Shown here: piece after piece, positions 1-7,119 of the stretch
Numbering within the stretch: position 1 is the stretch's first letter
How the letters are laid out: every line of letters starts with the position of its first letter
From: Photobacterium alginatilyticum
GTDB taxonomy: Bacteria > Pseudomonadota > Gammaproteobacteria > Enterobacterales > Vibrionaceae
NCBI RefSeq assembly: GCF_009910675.1
Contig: NZ_RSEJ01000043.1
Location: 1 to 32,594 of the forward strand
DNA: 32,594 nucleotides
Reading direction: 5' to 3'
Position numbers and translations under genes: made by a program
The notes under the pieces: generated by a model
What the model saw: only the letters and a program-made list of their open reading frames with translations
What the model was told of the DNA's origin: nothing
Databases searched by the model: none

Positions 1-168
1 TTTGACACAGAAATGAGTTCGCTGGCTCACTCCCAAAGGGCGAGTTTACTTGGCTTCTATGCGTTGTTACCGATTATTGATTTAGAGCCACTAGATCTTC
101 AAATCGGCGCCTAGCCTAGTAGCCAAGTAATTCTCGCTGAAACGAGCACCTTGAGGTAGCTTGGGTAT
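1..168. repeat. ERIC-like palindromic repeat, cut by the left window edge
   Basis: This stretch can form a long stem: the arm at 40-55 (GCGAGTTTACTTGGCT) is nearly the reverse complement of 121-137, and a nested pair CCGATT/AATCGG lies inside. The right end, 145-168, reads GCACCTTGAGGTAGCTTGGG then TATA, which closely resembles the conserved ERIC/IRU terminus (GCA-CTTGA-GTA-GGGTATA). The matching left terminus would lie outside the window. No coding potential is seen. ERIC-like elements are common in Vibrionaceae intergenic regions; identity to a named family is inferred from remembered consensus only. Confidence 0.6.
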
Positions 169-279
169 ATAGACTCTTGCATCTATCAGCTTTATATCAA
201 GGCTTTATCTCAATTTTACACGGGCATTTCCCTGAGATTTTCTATACTCAGTGGATAAGAGCAAAGATAAAGGCTGAGA

Positions 280-1593
280 ATGAGCGAGCAACAGGCATCT
301 AAAGTGCTGGTGGGTTGTGAAGAGTGCGGCTTGGTGACAGAACTGCCTGTATTAACTGACGGGCAGAAAGCCTCCTGCCCACGTTGCGGGCACACATTGG
401 CAAAACATATCAGCCAGCCTTTTCAGCGGCCGTTATCGTATGGTATCGCCTGTTTGATTATGCTGGTACTCAGCATTAGCTTTCCGTTTATGTCTTTCAG
501 TGTGCAGGGGATCAGTCAGGAGATCACCCTGCTTCATGCTGCAAAAATGCTCAGCAATTTCAAAAATAGTTTACTTGCGGCACTGCTCTTGCTGACAGTG
601 GTCATCTTACCTGCCGTTTATATCACCATCGTGCTGTACCTCTACTGGGTTGCCAAGAAGCTATCATTAACTACTGGGACGAAATCAGTTCGTATGTTCG
701 AGAAGCGTCTGTGCCGGGGCATGACCGTTATCGAGCCCTGGCTGATGGTGGATGTTTTTCTTATCGGGGTTTTGGTCAGCCTGATAAAGATTGCATCATT
801 GGCTGATATCGGCCTGGGAATGTCATTCTGGGCGTTTTGTTTCTATACGCTGCTGGTTGTGAAATGCGTGTCCATGGTAGACAGAACGTGGTTATGGTTG
901 CAGTTTGCCCCGATGTTGCCTTTGCCTGGGCTAAAGGTTGGCGATAGTCACCAATCGGCTAATCATGTCGGCTGTCATACCTGCGCCCAGCTTAATCCGA
1001 TGCCGGCAGTTTCTCATGCTCGTTGTTGCCGCTGTCATAGTATCTTGCACCCCTATCACCCTCAGCAGAGTCTGCAACGAAGTTGGGCATTATTAATTGC
1101 CGCCGTCGTCTTCTTTGTTCCGGCTAACTTGTACCCGATGATGTTCACTGTCAGTTTGGGTAACTCGGAGGGCTCGACAATCATGGAGGGGGTTGTTCTG
1201 CTGTGGCAATTAGGTTCGTACCCGATTGCCGCGGTTATCTTTCTGGCCAGCATTATTATTCCGCTTGCCAAGATCTTCGCATTGTTCTGGCTGTACATGA
1301 AAGCACAGGCTGTTGGTTCAACTGACGGCCGACAGGCGATTCAGCGATTAAGGCTTTATCGGATCACCGAGTTGATTGGTCGCTGGTCAATGATTGATAT
1401 TTTTGTTGTCGCCATTCTGGTGGCTTTGGTGCAGCTACAGAACTTGATGGCTATTTTTCCGGGACCGGCAGCACTGTCTTTTGCCAGTGTTGTTATTTTA
1501 ACCATGTTGTCGGCAATGACCTTTGATCCAAGGATCTTCTGGACAGAAGATGGGCCGACTACCTCTTCGAGCAATCACGAGCAGGCATCATAA
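280..1593 (+). CDS. pqiA: PqiA family inner-membrane protein (paraquat-inducible protein A)
   Basis: Multi-pass inner-membrane protein of 437 aa, close to E. coli PqiA/LetA length (about 417-427 aa). It is built as two similar halves. Each half begins with a cytoplasmic zinc-ribbon-like cysteine cluster (C13-x2-C16 with C33-x2-C36; C232-x2-C235 with C249/C250/C252), followed by hydrophobic segments, starting near residue 55 in the first half and 270 in the second. PqiA-family proteins partner an MCE-domain protein that bridges the periplasm and are thought to move lipids between inner and outer membranes. It is the first gene of a three-gene operon with pqiB 40 bp downstream and pqiC after that. 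The family call is firm. The choice of PqiA over the paralogue LetA (YebS) rests on the three-MCE-domain partner. Confidence 0.93.
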   Translation: MSEQQASKVLVGCEECGLVTELPVLTDGQKASCPRCGHTLAKHISQPFQRPLSYGIACLIMLVLSISFPFMSFSVQGISQEITLLHAAKMLSNFKNSLLAALLLLTVVILPAVYITIVLYLYWVAKKLSLTTGTKSVRMFEKRLCRGMTVIEPWLMVDVFLIGVLVSLIKIASLADIGLGMSFWAFCFYTLLVVKCVSMVDRTWLWLQFAPMLPLPGLKVGDSHQSANHVGCHTCAQLNPMPAVSHARCCRCHSILHPYHPQQSLQRSWALLIAAVVFFVPANLYPMMFTVSLGNSEGSTIMEGVVLLWQLGSYPIAAVIFLASIIIPLAKIFALFWLYMKAQAVGSTDGRQAIQRLRLYRITELIGRWSMIDIFVVAILVALVQLQNLMAIFPGPAALSFASVVILTMLSAMTFDPRIFWTEDGPTTSSSNHEQAS

Positions 1594-1633
1594 GAGACGG
1601 GCTGTGGTAATTAATAATAAAGAGAAGCCAACT

Positions 1634-3280
1634 ATGAGTGATAACAAGCAGGAAAAAGCTGAAGTTCAGGATATCAAGCAGATTTCTTCTATCTGGCTTG
1701 TTCCGGTGATTGCACTGGCAATCGGCATTTGGATGCTCGCTCAATATATGATGAGCAAGGGGCCGGAAGTTACCTTGTTGTTAAGTACTGCCGAGGGCAT
1801 TGAGATCGGAAAAACCGAGGTTAAGGCACTTAATGTCAGGGTCGGGATTATCACGGATGTGAGCTTAAATGATGACTACAGTGCCATTATTGCCACAGCG
1901 CAGATAGACAAAGATGCCGCTCGTATGCTCAAGGAAGATACTTTGTTTTGGGTGGTAAAACCTAGGATTGGTAAAGAGGGGGTCTCCGGGCTTGAGACGC
2001 TACTGTCCGGTGCCTATGTCCAACTTCAGCCGGGTGTCAAAGATAAGGAAAAACTCGAGTTTACGGTGTTGGAAGTGCCGCCTGTTGCCCCACCTGATGC
2101 TAAGGGGATCAGGCTGGTTCTCTATCATAACGAAGCCGGCAAGCTTGGAGTGGGAGACCCGGTGTTGTATGAAGGTTTTACGGTCGGGCGGGTAGAGAAA
2201 GTAACCTTTGATCCCGAGGCCAAAAAAGCCAATTACCAGCTGTTCATTTTCGAACCCTATAACAGTCTTATCCGCAAGCGAACCCGTTTCTGGTTAACAT
2301 CCGGCGTGGATTTGCAGATGTCTGCAGAAGGATTCAACTTTAAAATAGGTTCGATCGAGTCTCTGATCACCGGCGGGGTCAGCTTCAGGGTGCCAAGAGG
2401 CAATGAGCCGGGAGAGTTGATCACTCAGGAGTTGAGCCGGTTTCGGCTCTACAACAATCTCAAGCAGGTCAGAGAGCGCTTTTTTGATGAATACCTCGAA
2501 TATGTCATGTTGTTCGATGAATCGGTTCGAGGTTTAAATTCAGGTGCTCCTGTCGAGTACCGAGGGATTCGCATTGGGACCGTGAGGAAAGTCCCGCTGG
2601 AACTGCCGCGGGCTGTGAGCGGCTTTGCAAGTAAGCAGATTCCGGTTTTGGTTCGCATCGAATTGGGTCGGATATACGAACATGTCGATGTTGATAGTTT
2701 GCCACAGCTGAAAGAGAATCTTGAACGAGAATTTAAGGCCGGGCTCCGTGCCTCTTTGAAGACCGGCAACCTGCTAACAGGGGCACTGTTGGTTGATACC
2801 GAACTCTATCCGGAAGAACCGCTGCCTGAATTACCACGCTATGGTAAGTATGATGTTTTTCCGACCAAGGCTGGTGGATTTGCTCAAATTCAAAAACAAA
2901 TCAGCGCTATTCTGAGCAAGATAAATAACCTGCCGGTTGAAGATACCCTGGCAAGCTTGAATAACAGCCTGAACGCTTCGCAGAAAACGTTGCTGGCTAC
3001 TGAGAAAATGGCGAACGAGCTGGCTGTGATTTTGGCGAATCAGGATACTCAGGCTATTCCCAGCGAAGTCCGTAACAGCCTGCAGCAAATTCAGAATACC
3101 TTAGATGGTTTTGGACCGGATGCCGAACCGTATCGTAATCTGGAACAGGCTTTGTCACGATTTGAACAGGTAATGACAGAGCTTCAGCCGGTATTGCGGC
3201 AGATAAATGACAAGCCAAATTCATTGATTTTTTCGGGAGAAAAGGCCAAAGATCCTATTCCCGTCGGGGGGATTAAATAA
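1634..3280 (+). CDS. pqiB: PqiB, MCE-domain intermembrane lipid-transport protein
   Basis: 548 aa from the ATG at 1634; E. coli PqiB has 546 aa. An in-frame ATG 111 bp upstream would overlap pqiA and add a basic tail with no family match, so the later start is preferred. A signal anchor lies at about residues 20-40. Three MCE domains follow, near residues 44-138, 159-260 and 288-400, then a long C-terminal helical region (about 440-548) that in PqiB builds a needle-like hexameric channel. The number of MCE domains separates it from LetB (YebT), which has seven. It would span the periplasm and move lipids with PqiA and PqiC. The stop overlaps the pqiC start (TAATG), indicating coupled translation. 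Confidence 0.93.
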   Translation: MSDNKQEKAEVQDIKQISSIWLVPVIALAIGIWMLAQYMMSKGPEVTLLLSTAEGIEIGKTEVKALNVRVGIITDVSLNDDYSAIIATAQIDKDAARMLKEDTLFWVVKPRIGKEGVSGLETLLSGAYVQLQPGVKDKEKLEFTVLEVPPVAPPDAKGIRLVLYHNEAGKLGVGDPVLYEGFTVGRVEKVTFDPEAKKANYQLFIFEPYNSLIRKRTRFWLTSGVDLQMSAEGFNFKIGSIESLITGGVSFRVPRGNEPGELITQELSRFRLYNNLKQVRERFFDEYLEYVMLFDESVRGLNSGAPVEYRGIRIGTVRKVPLELPRAVSGFASKQIPVLVRIELGRIYEHVDVDSLPQLKENLEREFKAGLRASLKTGNLLTGALLVDTELYPEEPLPELPRYGKYDVFPTKAGGFAQIQKQISAILSKINNLPVEDTLASLNNSLNASQKTLLATEKMANELAVILANQDTQAIPSEVRNSLQQIQNTLDGFGPDAEPYRNLEQALSRFEQVMTELQPVLRQINDKPNSLIFSGEKAKDPIPVGGIK

Positions 3281-3867
3281 TGCGCAACTGGTTAATGATA
3301 TTGGGAGGATTACTTGTTGGTTGCAGCAGTCAGCCAGAAGCTGTCAGCAATACTTATCTGCTACCTTCCGGAAACCAGACCGTCACGTCTGCGATTGCTA
3401 CAAATCAGCCTTTGCTGGTGGTTCGCCCGGTGGAAATGGCCGAGCACTTATCAGGCACTGGACTGGTTTATCAGCTTAGTGATACCGAGGTAGTACAGGC
3501 GCAACAAAACTTGTGGGCGGAGAGTATCAGCGAACAATTGACACGCAGAATAAACAACGACCTTCGCCAGAAGCAATCTACGTATTGGTCGACGGAGCTA
3601 ACGCCTGCCTTATCAACAATGGGGGTGCCGAGGCTTCAAGTAAAAGTGAATCAGTTTAATGGCCATTATACCGGAGTCGCTAAGGTTAGCGGTGAGTGGT
3701 TGTTGATCGATGCGAAAGGTGCGCTTCAGGGGGTCTATCCGTTTGCTTTTCAAGTCCCGCTGGAGCGTGACGGCTACGATGCGCAGGTGAAAGCTCTATC
3801 AGAAGCTGTTAACAGGTTAACGACCCAAATGGCTCAGCGAATAGCGTTATTCACTATGAAAACCTAG
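3280..3867 (+). CDS. pqiC: PqiC family outer-membrane lipoprotein
   Basis: 195 aa with a lipoprotein signal peptide: a short hydrophobic stretch ending in LLVGC, lipidated Cys at residue 15. E. coli PqiC (187 aa, DUF330/ABC-transport auxiliary family) is an outer-membrane lipoprotein that caps the PqiB needle. The gene starts inside the pqiB stop (TAATG) and is third in the operon, exactly as in enterobacterial pqiABC. The body carries the mixed alpha/beta pattern of the family with a conserved-looking LLVVRPV segment near residue 45 and a repeat of short strands around 125-165. No second lipobox or membrane segment is seen. Family call comes from length, lipobox and synteny. Confidence 0.9.
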   Translation: MRNWLMILGGLLVGCSSQPEAVSNTYLLPSGNQTVTSAIATNQPLLVVRPVEMAEHLSGTGLVYQLSDTEVVQAQQNLWAESISEQLTRRINNDLRQKQSTYWSTELTPALSTMGVPRLQVKVNQFNGHYTGVAKVSGEWLLIDAKGALQGVYPFAFQVPLERDGYDAQVKALSEAVNRLTTQMAQRIALFTMKT

Positions 3868-3931
3868 CCCTTGAACCCCACAGCTTCTGAGAAGGTTAAG
3901 CTTTCAGGATGAAGTCAACTAAGAAGGTATT

Positions 3932-3975
3932 CTCGCCACCTAGCCGAGCGAAGTTAATCGCCGCCCGATGGCGAG
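3932..3975. terminator. Candidate stem-loop between convergent pqiC and the small minus-strand gene
   Basis: Inverted repeat CTCGCCA (3932-3938) / TGGCGAG (3969-3975) sits between the 3' ends of two converging genes. The loop is long (30 nt) and no strong T-tract follows on either strand, so it is only a plausible bidirectional terminator. Confidence 0.3.
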
Positions 3976-3983
3976 TTGGGTTG

Positions 3984-4199
3984 TTATTTATGCTGGAAGC
4001 GGTAATAGCCATTTACCCAGCATTCGGGAAGCTCCTCCCCTGAAGGGAAAGCCAGCTCTTGTTTGTCGATTGCGACAGGATCGGCAAGATCTTCCCCTGA
4101 TTGGAACTGAACAGTGACATTCTGTGAGAAAGGATTAATCAGTGATGCCATATCTACAACATCGACTAAATCTCCAGTCCGCGCCTCTTTCAAAAACAT
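3984..4199 (-). CDS. Small conserved-looking hypothetical protein, 71 aa
   Basis: The start is the ATG at 4199, preceded by GGAGG with a 9-nt gap, a strong ribosome binding site; the in-frame GTG at 4214 overlaps that site and is less likely. The protein is acidic and soluble, without signal peptide or membrane segment. Sequence features are a FPSGEELPECW segment near the C-terminus and a short N-terminal LVDVVDMASL segment. I have a weak memory of similar small proteins in Vibrio genomes (some labelled acetyltransferase without evidence), but I cannot assign a function. It stands alone, convergent with pqiC and divergent from the ROK kinase gene. The good ribosome site and balanced composition argue it is a real gene. 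Confidence 0.65.
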   Translation of the reverse strand: MFLKEARTGDLVDVVDMASLINPFSQNVTVQFQSGEDLADPVAIDKQELAFPSGEELPECWVNGYYRFQHK

Positions 4200-4423
4200 A
4201 CCGAGAGCCTCCACTATTTCGTAATGATTTCTCGCTTAACGGTTTAAGTATGGTCGATTTTGCTGTAATTGGCGGTTAATGCGCTTGGCTTCGACAGTGG
4301 CCATTCACTTGCTCTCAATCACATATTTAGAATCACGTCTAACACAATGATTTTTAATCAGGCTTTACTATGTCAATTTATCCAAATTGAATGTTATCGC
4401 TAGATATAACCAGTGGAGTTGAA

Positions 4424-5329
4424 ATGGGCCGTTATTATTGGGGCATCGATCTTGGCGGGACCAAGATTGAGTGTGCAGTGATGTCTTATAAGGATGATCA
4501 GTGTGTGTTGCGCAAGCGTCTTGCGACCGAAGGAGACAAAGGCTATCGGCATATTTTGCAGAGGATCAAACGGCTCATTGATCAATGTGCGGAAGAAGTG
4601 GGTGAATACCCGGCTTGTGTCGGGTTCGGTACGCCGGGCACTTTAGATCCGCAAACCGGTGTGATGAAAAACTGCAACTCGACAGCCTTGAACGGCCAGC
4701 CGCTGGATAAAGATCTTGAAAGCCTCTTGCAGACTGAAGTGAAACTGGCAAATGATGCTAACTGTTTCGCGTTGGCCGAGACCTGTCTGGGTATCGTGCC
4801 GAAAGTCAAACCCGATGCCGAAGTGGTCTTCGGTATTATTATGGGCACAGGTGTCGGCTCTGGCCTGGTCGTGAACGGTAAGCTGATCAATGGCCGACAT
4901 GGTATTGCGGGCGAGTGGGGCCATAACGTCCTCGAGGCCAATGGCGATCCGTGTTACTGCGGTAAAGCCGGGTGTCTGGAAACGGTTATTTCGGGCAAAG
5001 GGCTGGAGAGCTATTATCAACGACTGGCCAATCAGTCGGCGAGTTTGCCAGAGATTGTTGAGTTGGCCGAATCCGGCGATAGTTACGCTCAGCACACTTT
5101 GACTCGACTGATTGAGAAATTCGGCCTTGCTGTTGCTCAAATCATCAATGTCATCGATCCGGATGTGATTGTTGTGGGCGGCGGTGTCGGCAATGTTGAC
5201 GTACTTTATGAATACGGCCCCAAGGCAATCCTACGCCATCTGTTCAACCCGGTACTTGAAACCCAAATAGTAAAACCAGCGCTCGGTGATAGTGCTGGCG
5301 TGTTTGGAGCGGCAATGCTGGTCAAGTAG
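4424..5329 (+). CDS. mak: ROK family sugar kinase, probably Mak-like fructokinase
   Basis: 301 aa from the ATG at 4424 (GGAG 5 nt upstream); an upstream in-frame ATG at 4391 lacks a ribosome site. ROK hallmarks are all present: ATP phosphate loop GIDLGGTK (residues 7-14), catalytic Asp in ANDAN (D111), E164-W-G-H167, and the zinc site CYCGKAGC (C177, C179, C184) together with H167. A second glycine-rich motif VVGGGVGN lies near residue 250. The segments NSTALNGQPLDKDL and GEWGHN look closer to remembered E. coli Mak (manno/fructokinase) than to NagK, suggesting ATP-dependent phosphorylation of fructose or a related hexose. Substrate within ROK is hard to tell from sequence; NagK or glucokinase remain possible. 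The gene is monocistronic with a terminator after it. Confidence 0.82.
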   Translation: MGRYYWGIDLGGTKIECAVMSYKDDQCVLRKRLATEGDKGYRHILQRIKRLIDQCAEEVGEYPACVGFGTPGTLDPQTGVMKNCNSTALNGQPLDKDLESLLQTEVKLANDANCFALAETCLGIVPKVKPDAEVVFGIIMGTGVGSGLVVNGKLINGRHGIAGEWGHNVLEANGDPCYCGKAGCLETVISGKGLESYYQRLANQSASLPEIVELAESGDSYAQHTLTRLIEKFGLAVAQIINVIDPDVIVVGGGVGNVDVLYEYGPKAILRHLFNPVLETQIVKPALGDSAGVFGAAMLVK

Positions 5330-5403
5330 CTCTGTGTACGACACGTTGGCACGTTGAGAAAAGCGCTATTTGTAGTGTGGAATAATGTTGAAAGAGTAAG
5401 AAA

Positions 5404-5430
5404 AAAGAAGAGGCTGATTGCCTCTTCTTT
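5404..5430. terminator. Bidirectional Rho-independent terminator
   Basis: Perfect 11-bp stem AAAGAAGAGGC (5404-5414), loop TGATT, GCCTCTTCTTT (5420-5430), with an A-run before and T-rich bases after. It can serve the ROK gene on the plus strand and the barrel-protein gene, which ends at 5477, on the minus strand. Confidence 0.85.
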
Positions 5431-5476
5431 ATATGAAGGTTAGCTTGTGCGGAGTCTAGTGGTTTAGAAAATAAGG

Positions 5477-6529
5477 TTAGAAAACAAAATTAAGCATTAG
5501 AGTATATAACTGCGCATCTTTGTCTTCTCCGGTGAGCTTGGGGGGCGAGATAAAGGCACCAGCCCCAAATTTGTCGTAGCTGCTGCTATCCATAAAGACA
5601 CCTTGCCATTCGGCATTCAGCGAGATGGAGTAGCTGATATCGTAGCGCAAGCCGGCGGTAAGGCTTTGTGATTGTCTACGGTGGTGGCTTTCTGCATACA
5701 CCAGGTACGGGGTAAACATGTCGTAGTTGTAGGCACCGCTGACATACCAGTTCGTTTGTATCTGGTCGTTCTGAACTTCGGCCATAAACTGCCATTGGTC
5801 ATGCGAGTATTCGCCGCCCAGGGTATAGACATTTAAGATTTCCGCTGTTGGCGTGGCGGCAGGCAACTGAGTGAATTTCACATGCGCATAGCCTAAATGC
5901 ACTCGGTAGTTAAAACCGCTCAGTTCAACCGACGCCCCGGCAATTCTATCGGTATCAAAGGTAAGTTTATCGTTACCCAGTTCAGTTTTGTATTCGTGCT
6001 CGAAGGCATAATAAAGTGACGCTGTCACAGCTGCCTCGTCGGAAATATCACTTTGCCAGGCTGCAGAAAGGCCGTCGTAGAAAGTGAAGCCCATAAGGCT
6101 GTCGTAGACTTCCTGCGGTGGCCTGGCCCAAGTGTAGGCTTGACCAACATAGTAGTATTCAGAGACAAGAAATAAGGGGACTCGCTGGCGACCGCCCCTG
6201 AATGAAAAGTCCTCATACTGATAGCCAAGGTAGGCCCACTCCACTTCGGGATCAGACCAATTATCCTGCGGGCGCTTAACGATTTGCAGAGAGGCATTAA
6301 TATCATCAGTCATGCTTAAATCAGCTTGGAGGCCAAAGGTGGTGTCACAGTCATAGCAGGTACTATCGTCAATCTCTCTGTGAACAAAGAGCGGCGTGCT
6401 GTTATCCGACTTGGTTATTGAGGTAGAGCCAAAGCCGCCGACAGAGAAGTTATCGGTTACTTTAATTGCGGCGTTTGAGGCAAAAGAAATGCCTATAAGC
6501 GGTATAAGAATGAATATTGAAGTCTTCAT
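5477..6529 (-). CDS. Outer-membrane beta-barrel (porin-like) protein
   Basis: 350 aa from the ATG at 6529, preceded by GGGAGAG; earlier in-frame starts overlap the upstream gene and lack the signal peptide. Residues 1-20 are a Sec signal peptide ending near ASNA. The mature part is rich in alternating aromatic/polar strands and ends in LNFVF with a terminal Phe, the usual outer-membrane barrel signature. A CYDC pair near residue 60 is unusual for a porin and may form a disulphide in a loop or plug. Length fits a 14-16 strand porin. It lies 4 bp after the upstream periplasmic-protein gene, so the two form an operon, divergent from a sensor kinase. The solute is unknown. Confidence 0.75.
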   Translation of the reverse strand: MKTSIFILIPLIGISFASNAAIKVTDNFSVGGFGSTSITKSDNSTPLFVHREIDDSTCYDCDTTFGLQADLSMTDDINASLQIVKRPQDNWSDPEVEWAYLGYQYEDFSFRGGRQRVPLFLVSEYYYVGQAYTWARPPQEVYDSLMGFTFYDGLSAAWQSDISDEAAVTASLYYAFEHEYKTELGNDKLTFDTDRIAGASVELSGFNYRVHLGYAHVKFTQLPAATPTAEILNVYTLGGEYSHDQWQFMAEVQNDQIQTNWYVSGAYNYDMFTPYLVYAESHHRRQSQSLTAGLRYDISYSISLNAEWQGVFMDSSSYDKFGAGAFISPPKLTGEDKDAQLYTLMLNFVF

Positions 6530-6533
6530 AATC

Positions 6534-7016
6534 TTACTCTCCCTGTAAGATTGTGATAAGAATATTGGCATTTTCCGGGACCTCACTGACAGGTGCATAG
6601 GCTATTCCGTTAGGGTTCCTGTTCAGCCATTCGATAATATCTTTTATATCGTCACTGTTGAGCTCTTCTGGTGGCGTCCCTTTTCCGGAAAAAGACAGGC
6701 TTGCCCAATATCCATTCATCTGGGAAATGGATTTGCCCAGTAACATATTATAAAAATCTTCCCGGAGTATGGATGTAGTGGGTAAATCAACCAAAACAAT
6801 CTTAATACTGCCATTTAATTTTTTAGTTCTCCCCTTATAAAGCATTCTCGCCTTACTTTTACTGAGGGACGGGATCTCATCATTTAGTGAAAAAACAGCA
6901 AACTCGACATCTTTTCCATTGCTATCGTTAGCAAAACTAGAAAATGAAGGCAGTAAGAACATTATCCCTGCAGCAAAAAGGGAAATAAAACTTTGAGTGT
7001 TCAGTCCATTGCACAT
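6534..7016 (-). CDS. Small periplasmic PstS-like substrate-binding-domain protein
   Basis: 160 aa from the ATG at 7016 (a TTG immediately before it is also in frame). The N-terminus is a signal peptide ending near SSFA, about residues 1-29. The mature part, about 130 aa, has the pattern of half-size phosphate-ABC-transporter-like binding domains common in Vibrio and Shewanella: a LSKSKARMLYKGRTKKL segment matching the 'IF-x-GK-x-x-W' region of PstS-like proteins, an FYNMLLGKS segment, and a C-terminal NPNGIAYAPVSE segment. There is no transporter nearby. Its 4-bp spacing from the porin-like gene and its position divergent from a hybrid sensor kinase suggest it is a periplasmic ligand binder for signalling rather than uptake. 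The ligand is unknown. Confidence 0.7.
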   Translation of the reverse strand: MCNGLNTQSFISLFAAGIMFLLPSFSSFANDSNGKDVEFAVFSLNDEIPSLSKSKARMLYKGRTKKLNGSIKIVLVDLPTTSILREDFYNMLLGKSISQMNGYWASLSFSGKGTPPEELNSDDIKDIIEWLNRNPNGIAYAPVSEVPENANILITILQGE

Positions 7017-7119
7017 CAAAAAATTCCATTTATCCTAAAATAATCCTAATATAAATAATAGTATACATTGATGTGACTACAAATGGACATATGCAAAGGT
7101 TCACGTTCAAGGAGAAGGT

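Noticed and set aside
4391..4423. Upstream ATG as the start of the ROK kinase
   Set aside because: No ribosome site precedes it and the family N-terminus begins just before the GIDLGGTK loop, as from 4424.
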